Numbered from the stretch's first letter, positions 8,573 through 17,296 are shown. The stretch is DNA of 42,172 bases from Enterococcus mundtii (GCF_002947535.1 NZ_PUAP01000036.1:1-42172); one strand, 5' to 3'. A program made the numbers and translations. Notes: generated by a model from the sequence alone, not told the origin.

Positions 8573-9776
8573 TTTTTTTCAAAAAAGACTAGCAAAACAT
8601 CATAAAAAAATGATGAAATACTTACGCTATGTATTCAACGATCATTTTGTATTAGTCTGTTTGTTTTTGATTGGGGGTCTAGGACTTTATTATTCTAACT
8701 GGCTAAAAACACTGGAGGCTCCTTTTTCGCTTGGAGGTATCGTCGTCTCGTTGATTTGGTTGATTTGCTTGGCCGTTGGGAAAATCGCAACTTTTGCGGA
8801 ACCAGCAGATTTAGTTTTTCTTCTACCAAAAGAAAACGAGATGAAAGGATACTTGCAACGAGCTTTTCGTTATTCTTGTCTTTTCCCGATGGTTTTTCTA
8901 GGATTAGTGTGCGGATTTGCGATGCCGTTAGTCGTTGTTTCAACGCAACAACCATTTTCGCTGTTTTTTGTTTATTTACTTATACTATGGAGTTTGAAAT
9001 CTAGTCATTTACAGCTGAAACGAACAGATTTTTATCGTTTGGAAGAAACACGTAAAAATCTTTTTAAATATGGCTGGTGGGTCTCGTCATTTGGTATCTT
9101 ACTTCTCTCTTTTTATGGGAATATTTGGTTGGGACTGATTCTTTCATCAGTTCAAGCTGGAATCTATTATTGGTTCTTATGGAGAAATCTGTCCGCTCAT
9201 TTAGACTGGGAAAAAATGATCCAATTAGAAAAACAACGTTTGCACCAAATCTATCAGTTCATCAATTTGTTTACAGATGTGCCGGAGATCACCGCGAAAG
9301 TCAAAAGACGCCGTTATCTTGATCCTGTGATACAAGGAATCAAGAAAGAAACGAAAAACACGTATCTTTATTTGTTTGCTCGACGTTTTGCTAGAGGGTC
9401 AGATTTTATTGGCTTGTATGTACGTTTGACAGTGATCGGCTCGATCATTATCGCCGGAATCAACGACCTATACTTTACTTTAGGTATCGGCTCATTGTTT
9501 CTATATTTGATTGGCTTTCAGTTATTACCGTTATACAGTCAGTTTCGCTATATGATCTTGGTCCAATTGTATCCTATCCCAGAAAGTCAAAAAAGTGGAG
9601 CGCTCCAACGTCTTTTGACGTGGTTATTAACTTTTGTTGCTGTTTTATTTGGAGTGATTGCTGCGGTTGTTCTTGATGGAAATGAGAGATGGCTACCTAT
9701 CTTGGTTTATCTTATTGTCAATGGACTCTTGATCAAATGGTACGTGCCATCGCGGATCAAGAAGATTGCGGAGTAA
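8565..9776 (+). CDS. ecsB: ABC transporter permease EcsB
   Basis: 403 aa polytopic membrane protein that overlaps ecsA by 8 nt. I see hydrophobic segments near residues 29-45, 57-72, 99-130, 165-205, 285-320 and 345-385, with a central basic cytoplasmic loop (about 215-280). The length matches the EcsB family (about 400 aa). It is the membrane partner of EcsA and probably forms a dimer with two EcsA subunits. No ecsC follows; the operon ends with terminators at 9846-9872 and 9897-9947. Confidence 0.9.
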   Translation: MNDFFQKRLAKHHKKMMKYLRYVFNDHFVLVCLFLIGGLGLYYSNWLKTLEAPFSLGGIVVSLIWLICLAVGKIATFAEPADLVFLLPKENEMKGYLQRAFRYSCLFPMVFLGLVCGFAMPLVVVSTQQPFSLFFVYLLILWSLKSSHLQLKRTDFYRLEETRKNLFKYGWWVSSFGILLLSFYGNIWLGLILSSVQAGIYYWFLWRNLSAHLDWEKMIQLEKQRLHQIYQFINLFTDVPEITAKVKRRRYLDPVIQGIKKETKNTYLYLFARRFARGSDFIGLYVRLTVIGSIIIAGINDLYFTLGIGSLFLYLIGFQLLPLYSQFRYMILVQLYPIPESQKSGALQRLLTWLLTFVAVLFGVIAAVVLDGNERWLPILVYLIVNGLLIKWYVPSRIKKIAE

Positions 9777-9856
9777 CATTTGAAAAGTAAGTGGTGTGAC
9801 CAGAAAAAGGAATCTTCTTGGATCGAAATTCAGAAGTAACATTTGAAGTGAGCTGA
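9754..9856 (+). repeat. Imperfect direct duplication of the ecsB 3' end
   Basis: The last bases of ecsB and what follows (9754-9794) are partly repeated at 9820-9856: both start GGATC and share the exact 13-mer AGTAACATTTGAA (9772-9784 and 9835-9847), including the TAA in the same context. This looks like an old local duplication. The rest of the 9777-10139 gap holds two terminators, the ytmP promoter and about 120 bp (9948-10067) in which I recognise nothing. Confidence 0.5.
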
Positions 9857-9872
9857 GAATCCTCACTTTTTT
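9846..9872 (+). terminator. First ecsAB terminator
   Basis: A 7-bp stem AAGTGAG/CTCACTT (9846-9852 with 9862-9868) is followed by TTTT. It is short and probably weak. Confidence 0.5.
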
Positions 9873-9896
9873 ATGACAAATAAATAGGGATTCATG

Positions 9897-9947
9897 TAGG
9901 AAAGTCCGAAATCACTTTATGTTTTTTCGAACTTTCCTATTTTTTTC
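9897..9947 (+). terminator. Second ecsAB terminator
   Basis: A 14-bp stem (9897-9910 with 9926-9939, one G-T pair) is followed by a run of T residues (9940-9946). This is the main intrinsic terminator of ecsAB. Confidence 0.85.
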
Positions 9948-10067
9948 AATAGTCCAAAAAGTGTGTGCTAAACCTGATGAATAAGAAGAAATCACTAGGG
10001 AGTTTTTTTATTTTGATAAAAGTTGGTTTTTTAGAGGGCAAAAGATAGAAAAAGAACGTATATGTGC

Positions 10068-10096
10068 TTGACGTTCAAGACTTGGGCGACTAGAAT
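10068..10096 (+). promoter_or_regulatory. Promoter for ytmP-trmB
   Basis: TTGACG (10068-10073), a 17-bp spacer and TAGAAT (10091-10096). The -35 lies inside CTTGACGTTCAAG, which has 5-bp inverted arms and could be a protein site. The start codon is 44 bp after the -10. Confidence 0.6.
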
Positions 10097-10139
10097 AATA
10101 GATACTGCAAACATATAGTAGAGGACGGGAGAATGCGCG

Positions 10140-10919
10140 ATGGAGTTTCAGTTAGACCAAGAGTGGCGGTTACGCCCCATCAAAGGTGACACAGGAAAAA
10201 CATACATAGGCATGCGTGATAAAGACAAGGTTTTTATCAAGAGAAATACAACGCCAATGCTCGCTGCACTCTCTCGTGAAGGCATTACGCCGAAATTAGT
10301 GTGGACTAAGCGAACAGGAGATGGCGATACCTTGACCGCACAAGAATGGCTGGAAGGCCGATTGTTGACGCCTAGTGAGATTGGTCAAAGAAATGATGTC
10401 ATTGATGTACTGTATCATCTACATCATTCGACATCTTTAAAAACGATGCTATCTCGAATTGGTGGTAGGGTAATGACCCCTCAAAAAATGCTCCAATATT
10501 ATGAACAAGATTTACCCGATAGCTTAAAAAACAATCAATTTTTGCAACTCGTTTATCGCTATTTGTGTCAACAAATCCCTTCGGTGGACAAGGAAAAACT
10601 AGCGGTCGTGCATGGAGATGTCAATCATCGAAATTGGTTAGTCTGTAAAAATTATTTATATTTAGTTGATTGGGATTCGATCATGTTCGCTGATCCGGCT
10701 GTAGATATTGCAACCATTTTAGGGAATTACGTGCCTTTGTCTAGCTGGAACCAGTGGTTGATCAGCTATGGCATCCGACCAACAGATGAAATTCTAGAAA
10801 AATTACATTGGTATGCGGTGATGAATTTATTACAAGAAATCACGCGCTACTGCAAACGTGAAGATTATCGACGAATGAATGAAGAGATTTTACAACTCAA
10901 ACGAATTTTTAGTGGTTAA
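10140..10919 (+). CDS. ytmP: YtmP-like phosphotransferase (choline/aminoglycoside kinase fold)
   Basis: 259 aa protein with the aminoglycoside-phosphotransferase/choline-kinase fold. The catalytic loop VVHGDVNHRNWL (about residues 156-167) and the metal-binding segment LVDWDSIMFADPAVD (about 175-190) are both intact, so it is probably an active kinase. The substrate is unknown; the family has been annotated as a putative choline or ethanolamine kinase without proof. A purine-rich GAGGACGGGAG precedes the ATG at 10140. It pairs with trmB, 114 bp downstream, an arrangement conserved in Bacilli. Confidence 0.85.
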   Translation: MEFQLDQEWRLRPIKGDTGKTYIGMRDKDKVFIKRNTTPMLAALSREGITPKLVWTKRTGDGDTLTAQEWLEGRLLTPSEIGQRNDVIDVLYHLHHSTSLKTMLSRIGGRVMTPQKMLQYYEQDLPDSLKNNQFLQLVYRYLCQQIPSVDKEKLAVVHGDVNHRNWLVCKNYLYLVDWDSIMFADPAVDIATILGNYVPLSSWNQWLISYGIRPTDEILEKLHWYAVMNLLQEITRYCKREDYRRMNEEILQLKRIFSG

Positions 10920-11033
10920 GCTCGGATATTCAGTTGATTTTTTTATTTTTAGGGGCAATACCAATAGCGATTTACAATAAATTCAGTAGAATCTAAAGAA
11001 CAATCTTTTGTAGGAATAGAGAGGAAGAAAAAG

Positions 11034-11684
11034 ATGCGTGTTCGTAACCGACCAAATGCAGCAGAAATGCTAGCCGCTCATCCAGAGATCGTCATCAGTG
11101 AGCCAACAAAATGGCGTGGAAAATGGAAAGAATTATTTGGAAATGATCAACCAATCCATATTGAGATCGGTATGGGAAAAGGTCAGTTTATTACTGGGAT
11201 GGCCAAAGCGCATCCAGAAATCAATTACATCGGGATCGAAATGCAAGTGAGTGTCGTATCGATTGCTTTAGACAAAGTATTGGAGGAACCACTACCCAAT
11301 TTAAGATTACTGCATGTGGACGGTTCTGCTTTAACTGAGTACTTTTCAGAGAATGAGATCGACCAGATTTATTTGAATTTTTCAGATCCATGGCCCAAAA
11401 AGAGACATGAAAAACGTCGATTGACGTATCGTACATTTTTAGCTGTCGATGAAGAGATCTTAAAACCAAATGGCGAAATTCATTTCAAAACAGATAATCA
11501 AGGATTGTTTGAATATTCGTTAGCTAGTTTTTCACAATACGGGATGCGCCTTAAAAAAGTTTGGCTTGATCTACACCAAAGTGACTTTGAAGACAATATC
11601 ATGACAGAATATGAAGAGAAGTTTTCTTCTCGAGGCCAAAGAATCTATCGTGTAGAAGCACAATTTGTGGACAAAACTAAATAA
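11034..11684 (+). CDS. trmB: tRNA (guanine-N7-)-methyltransferase TrmB
   Basis: 216 aa SAM-dependent enzyme that makes m7G at position 46 of tRNA. The SAM-binding [11 protein letters not shown] (about residues 43-53), the second acidic site GIEMQ near 65 and the catalytic [17 protein letters not shown] near 115-132 are all canonical. Length matches the family. A GAGAGGAAGAAAA region precedes the ATG. It is the second gene after ytmP and ends at a bidirectional terminator shared with ade. Confidence 0.96.
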   Translation: MRVRNRPNAAEMLAAHPEIVISEPTKWRGKWKELFGNDQPIHIEIGMGKGQFITGMAKAHPEINYIGIEMQVSVVSIALDKVLEEPLPNLRLLHVDGSALTEYFSENEIDQIYLNFSDPWPKKRHEKRRLTYRTFLAVDEEILKPNGEIHFKTDNQGLFEYSLASFSQYGMRLKKVWLDLHQSDFEDNIMTEYEEKFSSRGQRIYRVEAQFVDKTK

Positions 11685-11728
11685 AAAAAGAAGAGGGGAG
11701 GAACATTGAGTTCCTGCTCTTCTTTTTT
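11683..11728. terminator. Bidirectional terminator between trmB and ade
   Basis: A long stem formed by AAAAAAGAAGAG plus AGGAAC on the left and GTTCCT plus CTCTTCTTTTTT on the right, with a small internal bulge. The A-run and T-run on opposite sides allow termination from both directions. Confidence 0.85.
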
Positions 11729-11747
11729 GTTATGCTCTTTTTTAGTA

Positions 11748-13481
11748 TTATTGGTCACAGACTGGGATCAAATCAAATTTTGAAAAAGAGAAGAGCCCCA
11801 TATCGGTGATTTTCAATTCAGGAATAACTGATAACGTTAGAAATGAAAGTGTCAAGAATGGATCGAATGCTTCACTTGCACCTAACTGATGCGCTTGATC
11901 AGTCAAGTTCAGCAACTGTTGATTAACTGTTTCATAAGGTTCTAGTGACATCAAACCGCCAATAGGCAAAGGTAAACAAGCTAATTCGGTTTTCTGATCT
12001 ACAACGATCATCCCGCCGCCTTTTTTGATTAATTGTTCAGCAGCGTAGCACATATCTTCATCATTTGTTCCTACAACGACGATATTATGTGAGTCGTGAG
12101 CCACAGTAGTAGCTAAGGCACCACTTTTTAGTTGGAATCCTTTAACAATTCCTAGACCAATATTTCCTGTAGCATGATGCCGTTCGATGACAGCGATCTT
12201 TAGTTGATCATCTGCCACTGAAGGAGTAAAAGAACCGTTCTCGACTTGGACTTGCTCCAATAAATCATTTGTCAGTAAACTATTTGGAATGATCTCGATG
12301 ACATGAGCGGTTGTTGAAGATAAAGCTAGTTCCAAAGAGTGTGGACCAAATGGTGCAACCGCCATTTTCGGTAACGCATCGATGGCTGGCTGATTTTTTG
12401 CTTCTGTAAGATCCGGAACCAACTGTCCATCTAGAACAACCGTTTTCCCTTGATGGAATACGGTATTGATCGGCAACTTATTCAAGTCATCTGTTAAGAA
12501 GAAATCTGCCTGATAGCCTGGTGCTACTGCCCCTAAATGTTGTAAGCCGAAGCATTCTGCTGCATTTAATGAAGCCATCTGGATCGCTTGTAGTGGGTCC
12601 ATCCCCGCCAAGATTGCTTGGCGAACGATGTGATCGATTGAACCCTCTGCTACAAGATCATCGATCAATTTATCATCGGTCACGAATAAACAGCGACGTG
12701 AATTGTCAGGTGTGATAGCAGGTAAGAGTGCCTGTAGATCTTTCGCGACGGTTCCTTCTCGAACCATCAAATACATTCCTAGCGCTAAACGTTCCTCCGC
12801 TTCTTGGGCGGTCGTTGCTTCGTGGTCTGTGCGAATGCCCGCAGTTAAATAAACGTTTAAGTCGTCCCCGTTGATTCCTGCGGCGTGGCCATCGATTTTT
12901 TTGTTCTTTTGATGCATCAGCTGTAATTTATCGATAATCGTTTGCTCATTTGAAGCGACTGCCTGATAGTTCATTACCTCAGCTAGACCAAGTACTTCAG
13001 GATACTCAAGAAAAGGAGCAAGTGCTTTTGCATCTAAGACAGCACCACTTGTTTCAAATGGTGTGACAGGTACACAAGAAGGCAGCATGATAAATATATT
13101 CATCGGCGTTTCTTTCGCATCTGCTAACATAAATTCAAGACCCAAACTTCCAGCTACATTTCCGATTTCGTGAGGGTCAGTTACTACTGTTGTCACACCA
13201 TGTAATAGAGAGATTTTCGCAAACTCTTTAGGTGCTAACAGAGAACTTTCGATATGCACATGACCATCGATCAGACCAGGAACTAAATACTGTCCTTTTG
13301 CATCATAGATAGTCGTACCTTCGTATTCCCCAATACCTACGATTCTTCCGTCGCAGACAGCGACATCACCCTCCATGATCGTTTTCGTAAAGACGTTGAC
13401 GATTTTTGCATGTTTGATAACTAAATCAGCGGGTTGTTTTTTTCCTGCAACTGCAATGTGTTTGTTTAAGTGCGAATCCAC
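11748..13481 (-). CDS. ade: Adenine deaminase
   Basis: 577 aa metal-dependent amidohydrolase converting adenine to hypoxanthine and ammonia in purine salvage. The length equals that of the B. subtilis enzyme. The metal site GHVHIES is near residues 73-79, DPHEIGN near 101, the GHAAGINGDDLN segment near 197-208 and DHEATTAQEA near 218-227. The C-terminal family domain follows, including VAHDSHNIVVVGTND near 445-460. The ATG is preceded by GGGGAGG. It is a single-gene unit, convergent with trmB. A PurBox-like sequence overlaps its promoter region. Confidence 0.95.
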   Translation of the reverse strand: MDSHLNKHIAVAGKKQPADLVIKHAKIVNVFTKTIMEGDVAVCDGRIVGIGEYEGTTIYDAKGQYLVPGLIDGHVHIESSLLAPKEFAKISLLHGVTTVVTDPHEIGNVAGSLGLEFMLADAKETPMNIFIMLPSCVPVTPFETSGAVLDAKALAPFLEYPEVLGLAEVMNYQAVASNEQTIIDKLQLMHQKNKKIDGHAAGINGDDLNVYLTAGIRTDHEATTAQEAEERLALGMYLMVREGTVAKDLQALLPAITPDNSRRCLFVTDDKLIDDLVAEGSIDHIVRQAILAGMDPLQAIQMASLNAAECFGLQHLGAVAPGYQADFFLTDDLNKLPINTVFHQGKTVVLDGQLVPDLTEAKNQPAIDALPKMAVAPFGPHSLELALSSTTAHVIEIIPNSLLTNDLLEQVQVENGSFTPSVADDQLKIAVIERHHATGNIGLGIVKGFQLKSGALATTVAHDSHNIVVVGTNDEDMCYAAEQLIKKGGGMIVVDQKTELACLPLPIGGLMSLEPYETVNQQLLNLTDQAHQLGASEAFDPFLTLSFLTLSVIPELKITDMGLFSFSKFDLIPVCDQ

Positions 13482-13510
13482 TCTGAAACCTCCCCAAATA
13501 AATTTTTACT

Positions 13511-13532
13511 AGTATAACATAAATTCGGATTT
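13511..13532 (-). promoter_or_regulatory. ade promoter with single PurBox-like site
   Basis: On the minus strand TGTTATACT is an extended -10 (hexamer 13511-13516). Just upstream, AAATCCGAATTTA (13520-13532) matches the PurBox consensus AWWWCCGAACWWT at all but one informative position. Only one copy is seen, close to the -10, so regulation by PurR is a suggestion only. Confidence 0.35.
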
Positions 13533-13611
13533 AACCCATGATTTTCATTAAATTTTGTAAAAATAAACGATTCATCTGAAAAAGACGTATATTTTTTTGG
13601 AGGGCAAAGAA

Positions 13612-14538
13612 ATGAAGATAAAAGATTTAGCTAATGAGATCATTTGTGGAGGAGCTAAAAATAAAGTGCAAGATATCTATATTTTGCCATTCGCAGAAGA
13701 ATTTAAGATTTATTTCCGTACAGGTAAAAGACGAACATTCCAACGGTCGCTTTCTCTTGAAATCGGCCAGCAATTGATCGCTAGTTTCAAGTATCTAGGA
13801 CAAATGGATATCGGTGAAAAAAGAAAAGCACAATTAGGCTCACTGACTTATTTAGTGGATGAACGAAAAATAAGGCTAAGGCTTTCGTCAGTGGGTGATT
13901 ATTTACAAAGAGAGAGCTTGGTTATCCGGATACTCTATGCGTTGAGGGAAAAGAGTTTTCGTTGTTTTGTCCCCAGAGACTTACAAATCATTGAACGTGG
14001 TACGATCGAACGTGGGTTGTTTTTGTTCAGTGGTCCTGTTGGCTCTGGGAAAACCTCATTGATGTATCATCTTGCTCATAGAAATGAGGAACAAGTGATC
14101 ACGATCGAGGACCCAGTAGAAATTGAGGAGCCATTGTTTTTACAGTTACAAGTCAATGAAAAAATCGACCAGACGTATGATCAGCTATTAAAACTAGCCT
14201 TGCGTCATCGTCCTGATTTATTGATTGTCGGTGAAATCAGAGATAAAAAGACAGCAGATGCAGCAATTCGGGCAGCATTGACGGGCCATCGTGTATTTGC
14301 TACAGTCCATGCACGAGACCTCAAGGGAACCTTGGCAAGGATGAAGGAACTAACGAACAACGATGGATTTGACGAATGTTTGTCCGGCATTGTCTATCAA
14401 GAGTTGCTGCCTGATTTTAATGAACAACCGACGGCATTGTGGTCTTTTTATTTTCCTGACAATGAAATCGAAAGAAAAGAATGGAGAGCTAGCTATGAAG
14501 AGGCACAAAAAAATGTTTGGCAATCCTATCCATTTTAA
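13612..14538 (+). CDS. comGA: Competence traffic ATPase ComGA
   Basis: 308 aa GspE/PilT-type secretion ATPase that powers assembly of the competence pseudopilus. Walker A GPVGSGKTS is at about residues 141-149, the Asp box TIEDPVEI near 166-173, Walker B LLIVGEIRDKKTAD near 202-215 and the His box GHRVFATVHARD near 222-235. The ATG at 13612 is chosen because GGAGGG at 13599-13604 is 7 nt upstream; an in-frame TTG at 13597 would place that site inside the gene. It is the first gene of a seven-gene operon and overlaps comGB by 44 nt. I see no clear SigX box (TACGAATA) upstream. Confidence 0.93.
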   Translation: MKIKDLANEIICGGAKNKVQDIYILPFAEEFKIYFRTGKRRTFQRSLSLEIGQQLIASFKYLGQMDIGEKRKAQLGSLTYLVDERKIRLRLSSVGDYLQRESLVIRILYALREKSFRCFVPRDLQIIERGTIERGLFLFSGPVGSGKTSLMYHLAHRNEEQVITIEDPVEIEEPLFLQLQVNEKIDQTYDQLLKLALRHRPDLLIVGEIRDKKTADAAIRAALTGHRVFATVHARDLKGTLARMKELTNNDGFDECLSGIVYQELLPDFNEQPTALWSFYFPDNEIERKEWRASYEEAQKNVWQSYPF

Positions 14539-15544
14539 AAAGATGGATCACAAACAACAAGCTCGTTTTATCCAAACGATCGGTGAATTACTCTTGAATG
14601 GCTTTAGTTTACAGCAAGCGATTGATTTATTGGAATTGCTTCGACTGATACCACAAGTTTATGTCCATTTCGCCAAAAGAAATCTTCAAGCTGGCGAATC
14701 TTTTCATTTTGTCCTTCAGCAATTGGGGTTTAAGCAAGAGCAACTCGTACAGGTGGAACTAGCAGAAGTCCATGGGAATTTAGTCGAAACTTTAAAGGGT
14801 ATCGCTGAACAATTTCGATTGATTGAACAATTTCGAAAAGAATTAAAAAAGGTCATCAGCTATCCACTAGTATTACTTGTCTTTTTAATCGGTATTTTTG
14901 TTAGCCTACGTGAGTTCGTCTTGCCTCAATTGCTTCAGACCGACATGGTCACTGCGACACATTGGGGGATTCGATTGCTTCAATCAAGTCATTGGCTATT
15001 CTTGGGTGTCTTTGGTAGTAGTGTTTTTTGCTGTTCAGTGATTTTTTTCCGCATGAAAAAGTGGGAGGTTATCAAAAGAAGTGAGTGGATCAGTAAGCGC
15101 GGGGTGATTGGAAAGCTCTATCGTTCCTACCAATCAGCTTATCTAGCACTAGAAATAGGCAAACTATTTTATGAAGGCCTCGACTTGAAACAAATCATTC
15201 GTTGTTTGAAAGAAACCAAAGAAGGAAGTTTGGTCCAAGCTTTAGCGTATCAATTAATGGAAGGGCTCGAACTAGGTATTCCTTTAGCGCAACAATTTGA
15301 GCAATACCCTTTTTTGACGACAGAGTTTAGTCGTATCGTACTACAAGGAGAAGCCAAAGGAAATTTAGGCAAAGAATTGTTGTTTTACAGTGCTTTGACA
15401 CGTAAAGAATTTTTCCAAAAGATCCATCGTTGGTTATACTGGGTCCAACCAGTCCTTTTCTTAGGGATCGCTGCATTGATCTTACTGATTTATGCGGCTA
15501 TCTTATTGCCAGTATATGGAAATATCGAGGAGGTCCTAATATGA
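14495..15544 (+). CDS. comGB: Competence pseudopilus membrane platform protein ComGB
   Basis: 349 aa GspF/PilC-like integral membrane protein. The two GspF repeats are seen: residues about 18-150 with the first membrane segment VLLVFLIGIFVSLREFVLP near 130, another membrane segment WLFLGVFGSSVFCCSVIFF near 170, and a C-terminal one FLGIAALILLIYAAILLPVYG near 322-342. I chose the ATG at 14495 (MKRHKKMFGN): GGAGAG at 14483-14488 is 6 nt upstream, and the longer in-frame extension lies wholly inside comGA. The stop overlaps the comGC start (ATGA). Confidence 0.92.
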   Translation: MKRHKKMFGNPIHFKKMDHKQQARFIQTIGELLLNGFSLQQAIDLLELLRLIPQVYVHFAKRNLQAGESFHFVLQQLGFKQEQLVQVELAEVHGNLVETLKGIAEQFRLIEQFRKELKKVISYPLVLLVFLIGIFVSLREFVLPQLLQTDMVTATHWGIRLLQSSHWLFLGVFGSSVFCCSVIFFRMKKWEVIKRSEWISKRGVIGKLYRSYQSAYLALEIGKLFYEGLDLKQIIRCLKETKEGSLVQALAYQLMEGLELGIPLAQQFEQYPFLTTEFSRIVLQGEAKGNLGKELLFYSALTRKEFFQKIHRWLYWVQPVLFLGIAALILLIYAAILLPVYGNIEEVLI

Positions 15545-15822
15545 AGAATAGAAAAAGAATGGCTCGGCTAAAAGGTTTTACACTGATTGAAATGTTGATC
15601 GTCTTACTCGTCATCAGTGCATTAGTTTTATTATTTGTCCCAAATATTTCTCGTTATCGTGACCATGTCAATAAGGAAGGACGTGAAGCAGTCTTGCAAT
15701 TGATTGATGCTCAAAGTGAACTTTACGCATTACAAAATGATGGAAAGATCCCAAGTATTGATGAGCTGTTACGAGAAGGATACATCAAACAGGAACATGC
15801 CGATGCGTATCGCAAAAACTAA
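15541..15822 (+). CDS. comGC: Major competence pseudopilin ComGC
   Basis: 93 aa major pseudopilin that polymerises outside the membrane to draw DNA to the uptake machinery. A type IV prepilin signal is intact: a basic leader (KNRKRMARLKG) is cut before FTLIEMLIVLLVISAL, with Gly at -1, Phe at +1 and Glu at +5, and would be processed by a ComC-type peptidase not in this window. The mature domain is about 77 aa. The ATG at 15541 follows GAGGAGGT and overlaps the comGB stop. Confidence 0.94.
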   Translation: MKNRKRMARLKGFTLIEMLIVLLVISALVLLFVPNISRYRDHVNKEGREAVLQLIDAQSELYALQNDGKIPSIDELLREGYIKQEHADAYRKN

Positions 15823-16270
15823 ACAACACCTCACCGAAGCTTACACTTTAGCAGAAACGATCATGGTCTTAATGGTTTCCCTCTCTTTCTTTATCTTTCC
15901 TGTGCTTTCATTCCATTCTTTAGAAAAAGAACAATCGATCCATCGTTTTTTTGATCAGTTAGAAAAACGGATCGACCTCGTGCAACAAAGCGCTATTATC
16001 CATCAGCAAGCCACTCGCTTTTACTATGATCCAAACCGCCATAGTCTTTTATTTGAGGTGCCTTCTTACTCATCAATGGAGTGGCAAGTGTTACCGATTC
16101 CTGAAGCATTGACTATCCAACGTCATGCACCGATTACTTATGCTGCAAAGACAGGAAACGAAAGCTCGTTGAAGGCGTATGAATTTTATTGGTCAGAAAA
16201 GAAACAAAGAATCATTTACCAATTCCAACTAGGGGGTGGTCGCTATATCAAAAAAATCCAAGCTAGCTAG
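15803..16270 (+). CDS. comGD: Minor competence pseudopilin ComGD
   Basis: 155 aa minor pseudopilin. The N-terminus MRIAKTKQHLTEA is followed by YTLAETIMVLMVSLSFF: a class III signal with Glu at +5 but Ala instead of Gly at -1. The ATG at 15803 is favoured because AGGA (15791-15794) is 8 nt upstream; the in-frame ATG at 15797 is too close to it. The gene begins 20 nt inside comGC, so translation is probably coupled. Confidence 0.85.
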   Translation: MRIAKTKQHLTEAYTLAETIMVLMVSLSFFIFPVLSFHSLEKEQSIHRFFDQLEKRIDLVQQSAIIHQQATRFYYDPNRHSLLFEVPSYSSMEWQVLPIPEALTIQRHAPITYAAKTGNESSLKAYEFYWSEKKQRIIYQFQLGGGRYIKKIQAS

Positions 16271-16562
16271 TTTTGTATTGCTTGAATCGCTAACTGCGCT
16301 AATGATCACAGCCATGAGTATGTATATTATGAGCTCAGGTAATTTGTTCTTGATCCGACAAGAACAAACAAAAGACCAAGAAATCCTTCTGTTGAGGACA
16401 CTGTATGAAGACGTGAGAAACTATCGTATGTACGGAGAGGTACCGACAAGACCAGCGGAGTGGGAACAGGAGACTACAGTAATCGATGCGCAAAGCCAGA
16501 GAATAAGAAAAGTTTCAATCAGTGATGGAAATGAAGTGATCGTCATTGAACGGAAAAAATAA
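16236..16562 (+). CDS. comGE: Minor competence pseudopilin ComGE
   Basis: About 108 aa. A short basic leader (AISKKSKLAS) precedes FVLLESLTALMITAMSMYIM; Glu at +5 is kept, but the residue at -1 is Ser. The start is uncertain: the GTG at 16236 lies immediately after AGGGG (16231-16235), with almost no spacing, and no ATG is available before the signal. Initiation by coupling to comGD, which ends 35 nt later, is likely. Identity rests on position and the prepilin signal; the mature part has little conservation. Confidence 0.75.
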   Translation: MVAISKKSKLASFVLLESLTALMITAMSMYIMSSGNLFLIRQEQTKDQEILLLRTLYEDVRNYRMYGEVPTRPAEWEQETTVIDAQSQRIRKVSISDGNEVIVIERKK

Positions 16563-16971
16563 AGTATCTGCTTTTACAATGATTGAATGTCTGATCGCGT
16601 TACTTATTCTAAATACGATTCTTTTATCATTTGGTCTCTTTATTCGACAAAGTGAAAAGATGAATACATTTTTTCAAAAAGACGAACAAACAGAATGGTT
16701 GATTTTCTTAGCTCAATTCGAAAACGAAATTGCTTCAAGTCAACGTATTTCGATCATTGAGAATCGCTTATATTATGAAAACGAGAAAACGTTCGTCATA
16801 GAAGGCTATCAGCAAATGATCAGAAAACGGGGAACTGCTGGTGGCCATCAGCCGATGCTGACAGGTGTTACGCGTGTCCAATTCAAAGAAGAAGATCAAG
16901 TGATTTTACTGCATGTCGAATTTATGAATGGAGATAACAAGTATGGTATTTGGACAAAGCCAAAAACATAG
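16546..16971 (+). CDS. comGF: Minor competence pseudopilin ComGF
   Basis: 141 aa. The leader NGKNKVSA is followed by FTMIECLIALLILNTILLS, a prepilin signal with Ala at -1 and Glu at +5. The assumed TTG start at 16546 overlaps comGE by 17 nt and has no good ribosome binding site, again suggesting translational coupling. The remainder resembles the ComGF family in length and spacing (EWLIFLAQFENEI, and RKRGTAGGHQPML near residues 92-104). Confidence 0.82.
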   Translation: MNGKNKVSAFTMIECLIALLILNTILLSFGLFIRQSEKMNTFFQKDEQTEWLIFLAQFENEIASSQRISIIENRLYYENEKTFVIEGYQQMIRKRGTAGGHQPMLTGVTRVQFKEEDQVILLHVEFMNGDNKYGIWTKPKT

Positions 16972-17296
16972 GCGATTAAAAGGGAATGTGTTGTTTTCGA
17001 CCTTAGCACTTTTTCTGCTGTGTTTATTCCTCATGCAAGGTTTCCTCGAAAGTTATCGTCTAAAAATAGACAGTTATTTACGTATCAAAAAATATTACCA
17101 AGCAAAGATCATCAAGCAAATGTTTATGATGGAATCCAATCAGTTGGAAGAGCAAGGCAAAGGGGAGTATGATTACAATGTAGGCACAGTCCAGTATACA
17201 GTCAAACAGGACCTAGTGGAGCTAGTAATAACTGTTTCACCTTTCCAATTTGAATTTACAGAGCGAGTCATTGATACAGATAATACTACAGATTAA
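16943..17296 (+). CDS. comGG: Minor competence pseudopilin-like ComGG
   Basis: 117 aa, last gene of the comG operon. The N-terminus has a basic segment (QKHRRLKG) and one hydrophobic segment (NVLFSTLALFLLCLFLMQG) but no Glu at +5, as is usual for ComGG, which is less like a pilin than the others. GGAGAT (16930-16935) is 7 nt before the ATG at 16943, favouring it over the in-frame ATG at 16928. It starts 29 nt inside comGF. No intrinsic terminator is seen before the next gene. Confidence 0.78.
   Translation: MVFGQSQKHRRLKGNVLFSTLALFLLCLFLMQGFLESYRLKIDSYLRIKKYYQAKIIKQMFMMESNQLEEQGKGEYDYNVGTVQYTVKQDLVELVITVSPFQFEFTERVIDTDNTTD

Noticed and set aside
8695-9322. Several overlapping open frames inside ecsB on both strands
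   Set aside because: They are shadows of the ecsB reading frame, with no ribosome sites and no sensible protein composition.
9948-10040. Possible second copy of the long palindromic element near 9964
   Set aside because: Similarity is limited to about 19 nt around GATGAATAAG and there is no palindrome, so I did not annotate it.
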